Source: Trichomonas vaginalis G3
Lineage: Eukaryota; Parabasalia; Trichomonadida; Trichomonadidae
NCBI RefSeq assembly: GCF_026262505.1
Contig: NC_067204.1
Location: 3,381,797 to 3,445,796, forward strand
DNA length: 64,000 nt
Reading direction: 5' to 3'
Shown here: positions 18,274 through 26,837 of the stretch, piece by piece
How positions within the stretch are numbered: position 1 is the stretch's first letter
Layout: every line of letters begins with the position of its first letter
The notes under the pieces: model-generated
Databases searched by the model: none
Told to the model about the DNA's origin: nothing
Seen by the model: the letters and a program-made list of their open reading frames with translations, nothing else
Translations under genes and position numbers: made by a program

Positions 18274-19122
18274 ATGCTTTCAATAGAAAAAGAAAATTCA
18301 AGAGTTGCTACAACTAAACCATTAGATGAACTTTTTACGAATGTCGGTCAAAAGTTTGAGACAGAGACCGTAAAGCATGAAGGCTATCGTTTTGACTACC
18401 CACTTAGATGGTTAAGAGACCCATCCGTCACAAAAGCTATTGGCTTTCGTAGAATGAAGTTCATTTCAGAAGCCATACATGGTTTCCCATTTACGGTCGC
18501 TTTTGAAGTTCGATACTATAACAAAGAAAAACATACGTATGAGAAATTTGAACAGGGAAAACTTTTACAAGTTAGTTTGCTTGTAAACTTAGAAACAACT
18601 CTTCAAGCTTTTCAAGAAAAAATAAACGATATCTATCTCGAATATGCAAAACAGTACAACATTGACGAAGGAGAGTACCATCTCGATATTATATATGACA
18701 GGAAAAATGCAACTGTTAAAATCAATAGAATAGAAGACCTTGGAGAAGACGTTTATATTTCTACAAAATATAACAACTTGGCATGGTATAGATTTATGAG
18801 GATGTTAAATCAGCCTGCATGGTATCCAGTACACCCGGACTATTATGAAGTCGAAAACCCTAATGGAACATATGAAAATGTTTTCGACTCAGATGCTATT
18901 ATTGTTCATGCTTCATTTTCTGGCGCACAAAACTCTTTTTTATGCTTGGCAAATGACTTTTACGAAAAACCTACAAAGCTATACGAACCACCAAGTGGAA
19001 GTATTTCAGACTTTCAAGTATGGTTTACTACAGATGGAAGAAAGAGAATAATTCCATTATACCACGCGTTTTACTTAGAACTTAGTTTCATATACAACTA
19101 CTATCGAACGGTAAAAATATGA
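18274..19122 (+). CDS. Maverick A structural protein, penton/minor-capsid candidate
   Basis: 282 residues from MLSIEKENSRVATTKPLDEL, starting 18 bases from the divergent fiber gene with a short AT-rich shared gap. It is beta-rich (YRFDYPLRWLRDP, AIGFRRMKF, VHASFSGAQNSFLCLANDFYE, SDFQVWFTTDGRKRIIPLYH) and ends FYLELSFIYNYYRTVKI. Its neighbour is the fiber gene, and fibers sit on pentons in adenoviruses, so a penton-base role is attractive but unproved. A broken paralogue lies at 12,410-13,270. No enzyme motif is seen. Confidence 0.65.
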   Translation: MLSIEKENSRVATTKPLDELFTNVGQKFETETVKHEGYRFDYPLRWLRDPSVTKAIGFRRMKFISEAIHGFPFTVAFEVRYYNKEKHTYEKFEQGKLLQVSLLVNLETTLQAFQEKINDIYLEYAKQYNIDEGEYHLDIIYDRKNATVKINRIEDLGEDVYISTKYNNLAWYRFMRMLNQPAWYPVHPDYYEVENPNGTYENVFDSDAIIVHASFSGAQNSFLCLANDFYEKPTKLYEPPSGSISDFQVWFTTDGRKRIIPLYHAFYLELSFIYNYYRTVKI

Positions 19123-19126
19123 TTTT

Positions 19127-19369
19127 TTAATACGGTTGAGGTGTTGGATTTGGTTGCCAACTAGACTGTGGTGCAGGTTCAGGCTGTTGTATAACAGGAG
19201 CTTGCTCTTCTGGTTCAGGGTCTTTAGGTATAATACCAACGAACTGACCTACTCTTTTGCCAATATTTTTGACTCCGTTCCAAATTCCTCTTCCGACGGT
19301 TTTTATTCCATTCCATATACCTCTTCCAACATTTCGAAAGAAGTTTCCTATTCTTCCAAAGAAACCCAT
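19127..19369 (-). CDS. Maverick A 80-aa Gly/basic amphipathic protein
   Basis: 80 residues: MGFFGRIGNFFRNVGRGIWN followed by a near-repeat (GIKTVGRGIWNGVKNIGKRV) and a Pro/Gln-rich tail. The N-terminal part alternates Gly, aromatic and basic residues, as in membrane-lytic or DNA-condensing virion peptides. The leader is TATAGTAAA before the ATG, with a tight 4-base gap to the convergent gene. Family name unknown; grouped with 15,493-15,894 and 53,957-54,193 by composition. Confidence 0.6.
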   Translation of the reverse strand: MGFFGRIGNFFRNVGRGIWNGIKTVGRGIWNGVKNIGKRVGQFVGIIPKDPEPEEQAPVIQQPEPAPQSSWQPNPTPQPY

Positions 19370-19387
19370 TTTACTATATGTAAAAAT

Positions 19388-19750
19388 CTAATGTCCACCT
19401 AGTCTCTTACGTTTCCTTCTGAGTTCCATAGCATTCTTTAACTGGAGCTCATACATTCTATTTCTCCTCTGGTAGAAAACATACTCTGGGTCAACTCCTG
19501 TGTTCGCGTCATCTGCATAGAGTTGTTTATATCCCACTTCGGGGTTTGTATAAAACTCTTTCCATCTCATATTTGCATACCATGGTGGCAAACCTAACGC
19601 AGCGTCATTTGACATGGCAGTTTGCATTTGTACATCTGTTGGCACTTGACCATAGTTTGCCATTGCAGTTTGTATTCTAACTTCATTTGGAATATTCTCT
19701 GGGTTTGGTTGTCCAGGTTGCTGTGCATTCGCTAAGTTCTGTGCGTCCAT
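19388..19750 (-). CDS. Maverick A 120-aa Gln/Asn-rich protein, unknown
   Basis: 120 residues from MDAQNLANAQQPGQPNPENI. It contains a duplicated unit (VRIQTAMANYGQVPTDV, then VQMQTAMSNDAALG), an aromatic middle (PPWYANMRWKEFYTNPEVGY) and a strongly basic end (NAMELRRKRKRLGGH). It is part of a minus-strand chain of small genes with gaps under 25 bases. The basic C-terminus suggests nucleic-acid contact. Function not known. Confidence 0.6.
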   Translation of the reverse strand: MDAQNLANAQQPGQPNPENIPNEVRIQTAMANYGQVPTDVQMQTAMSNDAALGLPPWYANMRWKEFYTNPEVGYKQLYADDANTGVDPEYVFYQRRNRMYELQLKNAMELRRKRKRLGGH

Positions 19751-19773
19751 TTAATATTAGATAAAAATATCTC

Positions 19774-19905
19774 TTACGAGTACATATGCTGAACATTTGC
19801 AGGCATTGGTTCATCTTCATATTCTCTATATCTTTCTGCCACGTCAAATAAGTAAATGACACAATGGAAAAAACCTAAAACAAGTAGTCCTATTTCAAAC
19901 CACAT
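19774..19905 (-). CDS. Maverick A 43-aa single-pass membrane protein
   Basis: A short frame, MWFEIGLLVLGFFHCVIYLF followed by a charged tail ending NVQHMYS. The N-terminal 20 residues form one strong membrane segment. The start overlaps the 3' end of the methyltransferase region by 16 bases. The frame fills the gap to the next gene exactly, which is why it is listed despite its size. Small membrane proteins of this kind are common in DNA viruses. Function unknown. Confidence 0.45.
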   Translation of the reverse strand: MWFEIGLLVLGFFHCVIYLFDVAERYREYEDEPMPANVQHMYS

Positions 19906-20706
19906 TTACTTACTAGTAAAATTTCTTTGTTATGACACTTTCTCCAGTTTATAGGACCTCTCTCATATTCTATCTTATCGTATCTAAACTCATAGTCATG
20001 TATGTCCTCTAACCATCTCATGACACTTTCCAAACCACTTTTATCGGATGTAAAGTAAAAGCATGGATGGTTATGTAAAACGTCTAAAGTTTCTAAAGAG
20101 TCTCTCAAAGTCCAGTCTACTTGGTATTGAAAATCCCATGTGTTATAGAACGGCGGGTCCACTATAAAGAAAACATTTTCCTTGTCTTTATATTTTTCAT
20201 ACAACTCTGTCCAATGACATCTCACAAACTCTATACCCTCAATATATTTTTCTATGTCCTCTTTGAAAACATTTGTATAGTTAAGATATAAAACTTTTGA
20301 CATAAGTGTTTCAATGTCATGAACTCTTATAGCACCACTATATAATAGTCTAGCAGATATACTATCCCAGTCAATACTCTGCCTTTTTCAAAACCTCTCT
20401 GACAGTATTTTTCTTATCTAATGGTATACGTTCCATCTTACCTATAGGTATCTTTTCTTTTAACTCTTTCAATATTTTGTTTGTGTCTGGTATATGTTTG
20501 AGACGGTTCATATAGTTGTCGAAGTCATTGCATATAATCTTTGAGTCAGGAAATATTGTATGGCACAAATGAGATATATAGAAACTTCCACCGAACAAGT
20601 CTACAAATGTTAGACCATTCGGTAGTTTCTTAAGTTCTCTCAATAGAATATCTTTACATCTACTCTTATTTCCAAAGAAGGGTAACGGTGGTTTTGTAAA
20701 ATTCAT
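19890..20706 (-). pseudogene. Maverick A D12-class N6-adenine DNA methyltransferase (broken)
   Basis: A Dam/D12-class methyltransferase, which transfers a methyl group from SAM to adenine N6 in DNA. Visible motifs in order: PLPFFGNKSRCKDILL (motif X), TFVDLFGGSFYISH (motif I, SAM binding), IICNDFDNYMNRL, and later FFIVDPPFYNTW (DPPY-type catalytic motif IV). The C-terminal part has the usual FYFTSDK..L segment. Maverick-borne adenine methyltransferases and abundant 6mA are reported in T. vaginalis, which fits. The gene is broken, with about one to two breaks. Confidence 0.75.
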
Positions 20707-20832
20707 TTTATATACAATAAAAATGTTTTTACCCTGAAAAGTGACAGAAAAGCGGTTTTTGACAGATGTTTTATTGTGACTTCTTCGTAAAGACTTTGTT
20801 GAGATTTCTTCGTAAATGAGTGTAAATGACCC

Positions 20833-20894
20833 AAAAATATATTTTAGGGTAGAAGGGTATATCTACCCCGTTTTCTACCCTCTTTTCTACCCTC
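20833..20894. repeat. Nested palindrome near the right end of Maverick A
   Basis: One copy in the orientation AAAATATATTTTAGGGTAG...TTTTCTACCCTC, lying upstream of the methyltransferase region. It is inverted relative to the pair at 21,142-21,290. Confidence 0.8.
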
Positions 20895-21141
20895 TTGAAT
20901 TTTCATGAATTTCTTCGTAAAGACTTTGTCAAGACTTCTTCGTAAAGACTTTGTTGAGACTTCTTCGTAAAGACTTTGTCAAGACTTCATCGTAAAGACT
21001 TTGTTGAGACTTCATCGTAAAGACTTTGTTGAGATTTCTTCGTAAAGACTTTGTTGAGACTTCATCGTAAAGACTTTGTTGAGATTTCTTCGTAAATGAC
21101 CCTAGTAGTATATTTTTGGTGTAAATTTCATGAAAATTCAA

Positions 21142-21290
21142 GAGGGTAGAAAAGAGGGTAGAAAACGGGGTAGATATACCCTTCTACCCTAAAATATATT
21201 TTTGGTGTAAATTTCATGAAAATTCAAGAGGGTAGAAAAGAGGGTAGAAAACGGGGTAGATATACCCTTCTACCCTAAAATATATTTTTG
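21142..21290. repeat. Tandem pair of nested palindromes near the right end of Maverick A
   Basis: Two copies (about 21,142-21,203 and 21,228-21,290), each preceded by GTGTAAATTTCATGAAAATT. With the copy at 20,833-20,894 they form a large inverted repeat around part of the 25-bp minisatellite. Confidence 0.8.
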
Positions 21291-21593
21291 GGTCATTTAC
21301 ACTCATGAACTTTCTTGTCTATGTTTTGTTAAGATTTCATCGTAAAGACTTTGTTGAGATTTCTTCGTAAAGACTTTGTCAAGACTTCTTCGTAAAGACT
21401 TTGTCAAGACTTCTTCGTAAAGACTTTGTCAAGACTTCATCGTAAATGTTTTGTTGAGATTTCTTCATAAAGACTTTGTCAAGACTTCATCGTAAATGTT
21501 TTGTTGAGATTTCTTCATAAAGACTTTGTTAAGACTTCTTCATAAATGTTTTGTCAAGACTTCATTTATACTCATTCATCCTCAGGGCTAGAA

Positions 21594-21620
21594 GGCACGA
21601 AGTGCCTGGAAGCCCCACTA

Positions 21621-21650
<30 letters not shown>
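21594..21650. other. Proposed right boundary of Maverick A and 28-T run
   Basis: A 13-bp palindrome GGCACGAAGTGCC (21,594-21,606), then GGAAGCCCCACTACC and a run of 28 T (21,623-21,650). After it the 25-bp repeats and palindromes of the element stop. The boundary is inferred from this change only, since the other end is not in the window. Confidence 0.4.
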
Positions 21651-21654
<4 letters not shown>

Positions 21655-21786
21655 CCTTCGTCTGGTTGTGTTGAAACATATTCTTCTATTAATTATAGGA
21701 GATATTCATAATTGAGATGCGACCGAATATATTTTAAAAATTTCATAGATATTTTAATATACAAAATACATAAAATAATCAATAGT

Positions 21787-22791
21787 ATACATGGCACGGC
21801 GGGCGCAAAAAGTGACAAAATAGAATACCTATGGTGGCAAGACAAAGGAAACATTTTTGTAAGGCAAACATTATATCAAATACCTTTACTTTGTAATAAG
21901 AAATATAATTATCACGAAATTACAAATAAATATTGTTTAATATAATTAATAGCAAAATTCTTTTTTATTATTTCCCTTAAGACCTTACTTATTAAGTATA
22001 CGTATAACAAGCTTGTACTGCATGTATTAGTTAATAGAACAAAAGAAAATGAGCTCAAATGAAAAAAAATTTCATGCTATTTTGGAAATATGCATATTCG
22101 AAGTATGAGAGTTGTAAACACTGAGAATTTTAAGCTTTGGTTGATGATAGTCTTTAATTTTTCTTGAAGTAGTAAATTATTTGATATGAAAATTTAATGG
22201 CCAGCATAATCAATCGTGCGTTTCGTTTCTTGATTGAGAAACGATGATTGTGTGCTAATGAATTATTGCGTCTGACAGGTTATGATTATGGATACCTGAA
22301 ATTAAGCTTTTATGGGAAACGTCACCGAGCGCCATTTGGCGCCCCTAATGCTGTTTCTATCGGTATGATTAAGGAGCTTTCTTATGCACTTTCATCACTT
22401 GAACTTGAACGCTACAAGATATATGCCCCCCTCCCAATGGGAGGTGGGAGCAAAAATTGAAATGTTTACATTGATTTTTGAATACTTTACAAGCGCCCCT
22501 CCCAGTGGGCGCGGGCGCAAGTGATCGGGTCAAAAAAAATCATAAAAATATTCAAAATTGCGATTTTAATAGATGTTTAAGAAGTAAATTTATTAATAAC
22601 GATATTTCATAGTACAAAATGTGTTCAATCTCTTCGTAAATCATTCAAAAAAATCAAAAGAATTTCCAAAATTCAATTTTTTTAGTAAAATTTATATCTT
22701 TTTCTATCGTCTCCTCCCCACCAGTGGGAGCCACCGGAGGCGCGGGCGGCGCCGCTGGCGCCAAAAAAGTAGCGCCCATCGTGCCATGTAT
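21787..22791. mobile_element. 1-kb MITE-like element with GC-rich inverted ends
   Basis: The ends ATACATGGCACGGCGGGCGC (left) and its reverse complement with two mismatches (right, GCGCCCATCGTGCCATGTAT) bound a 1,005-bp stretch. Inside there are GC-rich patches (GCGCCCCTCCCAGTGGGCGC, CCACCAGTGGGAGCCACCGG) in an otherwise AT-rich sequence. A 70-codon frame at 22,248-22,460 is open but lies within the repeat and has no gene-like context. No transposase is seen, so it is non-autonomous. A TA duplication at the ends is possible. Confidence 0.6.
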
Positions 22792-23042
22792 TAAATACAC
22801 TAACTCCATGAATGAATAATTGAACTCCAATCAATCAGTTACAGGATCAGTTAGATTTTGTTTATTTTTGAGATTCTAATCCCAAATTAATTTCAAGCTA
22901 TATATTTGGAAATGCTTCTAGCTAGTTTATAAAATCCTCAAAGAGGAGTCTAAATCACTATCTTTTGAAGTATATCTTTCTTAATAAAAAACTAAATTAA
23001 AGTATACATAATGATTTAAACGCATAAAACTATTTTAAATGA

Positions 23043-24278
23043 CTACATTTTCTCCTCTGCTTCTTCAAGAATCCTGAGGATTTGCATATCTCTTGTAAAC
23101 TGTTTAGGAAGCATTTGAGAAGAGTTCTTAACTGTTGGATTGCATCCCTTATCCAATAAGAACTTAATAACTGGGATACAACCAGCTTTGACAGCGAAAT
23201 GAAGAGCATTATTATGATCAACGTCTAAGGCATTGATATCTGGAACTCTATTGGCAAAAAAGATAAGTGCTCTGATGTTGCACACTTTTGCGGCTTCAAA
23301 CAAGCATTGGTTTTGAATTTCTTCCGATAATGGCAAAAAAGTCAAAATCCAATCAAAAATCTTGCTCTGGAAGAACTCAACTGCCGTAACATACGATGTA
23401 GGATATTTCTTAATGAGATCTTCGCAAAGTCTGATTATCTCGATATTTCCACCTGCCAAAGCATATCTTGAGTAATTACTATGTTTGGCATTTAGAGTAT
23501 ATAAATGTCTGAATATATCGGCGCTTCCGAAGAAAGCAGCGTAATCTATAAAATGAGAGCCTTCTACCATCATTGCAGGCTCGAAATTGTTAGGCGTAAT
23601 TGTATCGCTGATGCTGAAATGTTGTTTTGCGACGAAATCCATAAGCCCGTCAAGGTCATCGTATTTCAATGCATAAGCAACAGAACCTGGCTCGCATCCG
23701 TACTTGTTAAGTGCTTTAAGACGTTTTGCATCGTCCTTTAGATAGTCGGATAAGTGTGGTAATACGTAATGAAGTCCTGGACATGAATTTTGAGCGCTAA
23801 TTATGATAAAGAATTCATAACTTAGATTTGGATCAACTTTTTCTATTTCAGGAGCGAAAGTTGCGTATAGTAGGAATCTATCATCACGCGCATAAGGATT
23901 ATAAATTGTAATTAGATCTTTAATATCATTTCCGTTGTACATTCCCAAGTCCAAGCAGTGTCTGAGAATATTAAAATTCTTAGTAGTTGTATGCTTCTTC
24001 AAAAGCAATGGTTTAAACTTCAAAAATCTTGGATCACTGTTAATTTTTAATACAAACTTCGATAATGGATCAGAAATTTTAGGTCTCAGAGTTGAAAATC
24101 TAATAATTTCCTTACATAAGAAGTCTAATCCATCAGATGTTGAAGAAAAAGGTAAATCTATAATTTGCTCTGCGGAATCATCAATGTTTTTCTGATCTAA
24201 TGATGAAAGTATGTCTTGGATTATCATGTAATCTTCTAAATATGATGGTGCTTCAACATCTTCGAGATTTTCTGCCAT
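23043..24278 (-). CDS. DUF3447/ankyrin-repeat protein
   Basis: 411 residues. The N-terminal half is the helical DUF3447-type region that precedes ankyrin repeats in many trichomonad proteins. A DYAAFFGSADIFRHLYTLNA unit and one clear ankyrin repeat near the end (NALHFAVKAGCIPVIKFLLDKGCN) are visible. Ankyrin repeats bind other proteins; the partner is unknown. It shares a 57-bp divergent promoter region with the calmodulin-like gene. No trichomonad Initiator of the strict TCA-pyrimidine type is seen on its side. Family members are usually variable in repeat number, and this one is at the short end. Confidence 0.8.
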   Translation of the reverse strand: MAENLEDVEAPSYLEDYMIIQDILSSLDQKNIDDSAEQIIDLPFSSTSDGLDFLCKEIIRFSTLRPKISDPLSKFVLKINSDPRFLKFKPLLLKKHTTTKNFNILRHCLDLGMYNGNDIKDLITIYNPYARDDRFLLYATFAPEIEKVDPNLSYEFFIIISAQNSCPGLHYVLPHLSDYLKDDAKRLKALNKYGCEPGSVAYALKYDDLDGLMDFVAKQHFSISDTITPNNFEPAMMVEGSHFIDYAAFFGSADIFRHLYTLNAKHSNYSRYALAGGNIEIIRLCEDLIKKYPTSYVTAVEFFQSKIFDWILTFLPLSEEIQNQCLFEAAKVCNIRALIFFANRVPDINALDVDHNNALHFAVKAGCIPVIKFLLDKGCNPTVKNSSQMLPKQFTRDMQILRILEEAEEKM

Positions 24279-24308
24279 TTTTTTGATAAAATTTTGATTT
24301 ACATTTTG

Positions 24309-24316
24309 TCACTTTT
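24309..24316 (+). promoter_or_regulatory. Initiator TCACTTTT of the calmodulin-like gene
   Basis: Matches the trichomonad Initiator TCA(+1)Y(T/A)(T/A). The A at 24,311 would give a 25-nt leader to the ATG at 24,336. Confidence 0.6.
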
Positions 24317-24335
24317 TATTGTATATAAAAAAATC

Positions 24336-24785
24336 ATGAGTGAATCATTATCTCCAGAACAAGTCTCAGAATTCAAACAAGCATTCGATATTATTGACAG
24401 AAACAAGGATGGCGTTATTACTATTGATGATTTGCACGAATTAATGAAGTCATTCGGCAAGGAATTAATACACGCTGAATTAAAGGATATGATTCGCCAT
24501 GCAGATGCAGACGGTAATGACGAAGTAGATTTTACAGAGTTTATGGCCTTATTATCGCGCCAACTTAGACAAAATGACTTAACTGACGAATTAAGAGCCG
24601 CTTTCACCTTATTTGACAAGAATGGTGACGGATTTATAACTAAAAACGATTTGGGACCAATATTACAGACACTTGGCTATGATACAAGCAGTGAAAACCT
24701 CAGAAGATTAATTAACGAAGGAGATAGAGACCGTGATGGAAAAATATCATTTGTCGAATTCTGCAATGTTATGCAATCCAACTAA
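24336..24785 (+). CDS. Calmodulin-like four EF-hand protein
   Basis: 149 residues, exactly calmodulin length, from MSESLSPEQVSEFKQAFDII. The four EF-hand loops are at residues 21-32 (DRNKDGVITIDD), 57-68 (DADGNDEVDFTE), 94-105 (DKNGDGFITKND) and 130-141 (DRDRDGKISFVE). Loops 1 and 3 end in Asp instead of the usual Glu at position 12, while loops 2 and 4 keep Glu. This alternation is expected to change calcium affinity or favour magnesium in one site of each lobe. The ATG at 24,336 is chosen over an upstream start because the Initiator lies at 24,309. It could also be named centrin-like, but it lacks a centrin N-terminal extension. Confidence 0.9.
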   Translation: MSESLSPEQVSEFKQAFDIIDRNKDGVITIDDLHELMKSFGKELIHAELKDMIRHADADGNDEVDFTEFMALLSRQLRQNDLTDELRAAFTLFDKNGDGFITKNDLGPILQTLGYDTSSENLRRLINEGDRDRDGKISFVEFCNVMQSN

Positions 24786-24918
24786 TACTTATTTTCACAT
24801 TTGTAATTAAAATATCTTTTCATATGATATAATTTTGATTTTATTCTCATTTTTGATGATGCTTTCAGATATACTTTAGATAAATACTTTGTTTCAAGTT
24901 TGAACGTGCTCTTTAAAT

Positions 24919-24926
24919 TCATATTT
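24919..24926 (+). promoter_or_regulatory. Initiator TCATATTT of the mannosyltransferase gene
   Basis: A TCA(+1)TAT Initiator with the A at 24,921, giving a 10-nt leader before the ATG at 24,931, a typical trichomonad spacing. It supports this ATG over the upstream TTG. Confidence 0.7.
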
Positions 24927-24930
24927 ATTG

Positions 24931-26376
24931 ATGGAGTTCGCTATCAAGGATTCTAATATCGAACTCCTTCTGGGTGACATTATATTGATAATGATAATTA
25001 CGATATTATCAATATCGGTAAGAGTTAGATCTGTTCATCATCCTAATTCTATTGTATTTGACGAAACTTATTTCGGAAATTTTACTAACGATTACATAGA
25101 ACACGAATTTTATCAAGACATACATCCACCATTCGCGAAATTACTTATGTACAAGATCGCAGAAGCAGGAGAATATGATGGGCATCTTAGTTTCAGTGGA
25201 AAGACACCATATACGAGCCCAGAATATACAATGCTAAGATTAACACCAGGATTATTTTCTTCTTTCGTTCCTCCTTTATGCTACTTATGCGTAAGATTTT
25301 TAGGTTTTTCTAAATCTGCCGCTTTTACATCGGGAATCGCTGCCACTTTCGAGACAACTTTAATTGCTGAAGGTAGGCACATTCTCACAGATGGAATTCT
25401 ACACTTTTTCTCAATACTTCACGTTACTGTTTTATTATATTTACGCTCTTTAAAGAGAAGAGACTTTAAGTTCTGGGTTTGGCATGCACTTACAGGAATT
25501 ACGCTTGGACTAGCTTGCGCAATCAAAAATACAGCATGGGGATTGATGATGCTTGATGCTTTTGTTTATTTGAAACTTCTTTGGCCTGAAGCTGAAGTTT
25601 CAATGGATCATTACATTCGCCAAGTACTATTTTATGGGTCAACCCTATTTTTAATTAATTTTTTGGTGTTTTGGTCCACATATATTTTTCATTTCCTTGC
25701 TTTACCTTTTATCGGGCCATCAACACCATTTACTCATATTGAAGTGACTTCTTTTCTTGTTAAGAAAGGAAATAGCTCATTACTTCGACCCCGAATTGAT
25801 CCACCAAATCTATTAATTCGAACTTTGTTATATATATATATTACACATCGTGGAAACATGCGACTTGGCTATTTCCACGAATCCCAGAGTCATCCTGATA
25901 ATTGGCCCTTAATGACAGGTGTTGGAGTTTTCTTTTATCACAATTGCGGAAGAGAACTTCATTGTCTTGGAAATATTTTCTGTTATTACTTCGCTTTCAT
26001 TGGGTATCTTTCATGTTGTTTTGCATTCAAGAAACCACAGAAATGGGAAGCTCTATTCATTGCTGTTGGATATTCTTTCTCTTATTTCCCTTTCTATTTA
26101 ATTCCAAGAACATTATATTTGTACCATTATTGTATTCCTTTGATGATTGGTATTGTTGGTTATGGTGCTTTTTTGGATATTTATCTCCCTCCAAAAACAA
26201 AAGGAATTGTTATTGTTTTATCAATTGCTTTATTAGTTTATTTCTATTGGCTGATTTCTCCTTTAATTTACGCATTGCCATTGAGAGATGAAAGAAAGAT
26301 GTTCTGGGATAGCGCATGGAGATTTGGTGATAAAAGACACAGATTGGAGAAATCACTTAACAAAGAATCAAAATAG
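24931..26376 (+). CDS. Protein O-mannosyltransferase (PMT, GT39 family)
   Basis: 481 residues, membrane protein of the ER. PMTs transfer mannose from dolichyl-phosphate-mannose to Ser/Thr. Signs of the family: the first luminal loop with FDETYFGNF (acidic pair near residue 43), then FYQDIHPPFAKLL, then many membrane segments with ETTLIAEGRHILTDGILHFF. The later HESQSHPDNWPLM and the C-terminal cluster of membrane helices also fit. It lacks the long MIR-domain loop of fungal and animal PMTs and is close to bacterial PMTs in length. Single exon, start set by the Initiator. Confidence 0.85.
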   Translation: MEFAIKDSNIELLLGDIILIMIITILSISVRVRSVHHPNSIVFDETYFGNFTNDYIEHEFYQDIHPPFAKLLMYKIAEAGEYDGHLSFSGKTPYTSPEYTMLRLTPGLFSSFVPPLCYLCVRFLGFSKSAAFTSGIAATFETTLIAEGRHILTDGILHFFSILHVTVLLYLRSLKRRDFKFWVWHALTGITLGLACAIKNTAWGLMMLDAFVYLKLLWPEAEVSMDHYIRQVLFYGSTLFLINFLVFWSTYIFHFLALPFIGPSTPFTHIEVTSFLVKKGNSSLLRPRIDPPNLLIRTLLYIYITHRGNMRLGYFHESQSHPDNWPLMTGVGVFFYHNCGRELHCLGNIFCYYFAFIGYLSCCFAFKKPQKWEALFIAVGYSFSYFPFYLIPRTLYLYHYCIPLMIGIVGYGAFLDIYLPPKTKGIVIVLSIALLVYFYWLISPLIYALPLRDERKMFWDSAWRFGDKRHRLEKSLNKESK

Positions 26377-26616
26377 ATCTTAGTATTTTGTATTTATTAT
26401 ATGTTTGTTATTATAAAAATTGTTCTCTTATAAGGCATCTTTTTATTATGCTCACGGCAAAATGTCCCTTTAAATATAGAAGATTATTAAAGTCAAAAGA
26501 AAATTGTTACAATATCTTCGCGATGCTTTATTAAAAGAAGAGACTATTTGAAGTTGTTCAAATATATTATATCTCACTTTGTTTTAGGAAATATAATAAT
26601 TAAATATAATAAGGAT
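26377..26616. other. Intergenic, no gene seen
   Basis: AT-rich DNA after the mannosyltransferase stop. No open frame with gene-like composition and no repeat was seen before the MITE at 26,617. Confidence 0.6.
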
Positions 26617-26746
26617 TTAAGGCTGCACTTACGCCCATCTGACTTTAATTCATTTTTTTTTGACAACTGGCGTGAAGCGTCATTAAAAATTAACCTTAAA
26701 CATCTGAATTGAAGGCTGGGTCATAGGGGCGTAAGTGAACCCTTAA
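26617..26746. mobile_element. 130-bp MITE with TTAA ends
   Basis: The left end TTAAGGCTGCACTTACGCCC and the right end GGGGCGTAAGTGAACCCTTAA are inverted copies with a few differences. The interior CATCTGACTTTAATTCA...AACTGGCGTGAAG recurs in inverted orientation at 35,138-35,202. The TTAA at both ends is compatible with a piggyBac-like target, but no transposase is nearby. Confidence 0.65.
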
Positions 26747-26837
26747 GCTGCTACACTTAAATTTAATTATTATATTTTCAACCTTAGGATATTGTAAAAA
26801 TTGGAGTCTCAAGAATTACACTATAATTTAGATTTTA

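Larger units (their letters stand above)
20780..21565. repeat. 25-bp minisatellite TTCTTCGTAAAGACTTTGTCAAGAC in three blocks
   Basis: Blocks at about 20,780-20,815, 20,910-21,100 and 21,325-21,565 made of 25-bp units that alternate TTGTCAAGACTTC and TTGTTGAGATTTC forms. They are interrupted by three nested palindromes. Isolated units also occur at 9,530-9,560. The blocks lie at the right end of Maverick A, so they may be subterminal repeats. Open frames through them are accidental. No unique spacers, so not a CRISPR array. Confidence 0.85.
1..21620. mobile_element. Maverick/Polinton element A (left end outside window)
   Basis: A giant DNA element of the Maverick/Polinton class. The class is shown by a major capsid region, a packaging ATPase region, a retroviral-type integrase and many small virion-like genes packed on both strands with short AT-rich gaps. 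A right boundary is proposed at about 21,620, where the short palindrome GGCACGAAGTGCC (21,594-21,606) is followed by a 28-base T run and then unrelated host DNA. The left end is not in the window, so terminal repeats cannot be compared. No DNA polymerase was seen in the visible part. About half of the genes are open and roughly eight regions are broken, with perhaps 15-20 breaks overall. This suggests a fairly recent but decaying copy. Confidence 0.85.

Noticed and set aside
20910-21565. Regular 25-bp repeats that might suggest a CRISPR-like array
   Set aside because: Units are directly joined without unique spacers, and this is eukaryotic DNA.
1-21620. Adenain-like cysteine protease expected in Polintons
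   Set aside because: I looked for H...D/E...Q...C patterns in the unassigned genes of both elements and saw none that I could defend.
22248-22460. 70-codon open frame near 22.3 kb
   Set aside because: It lies fully inside the 1-kb MITE and has no Initiator or gene neighbours; probably repeat sequence.
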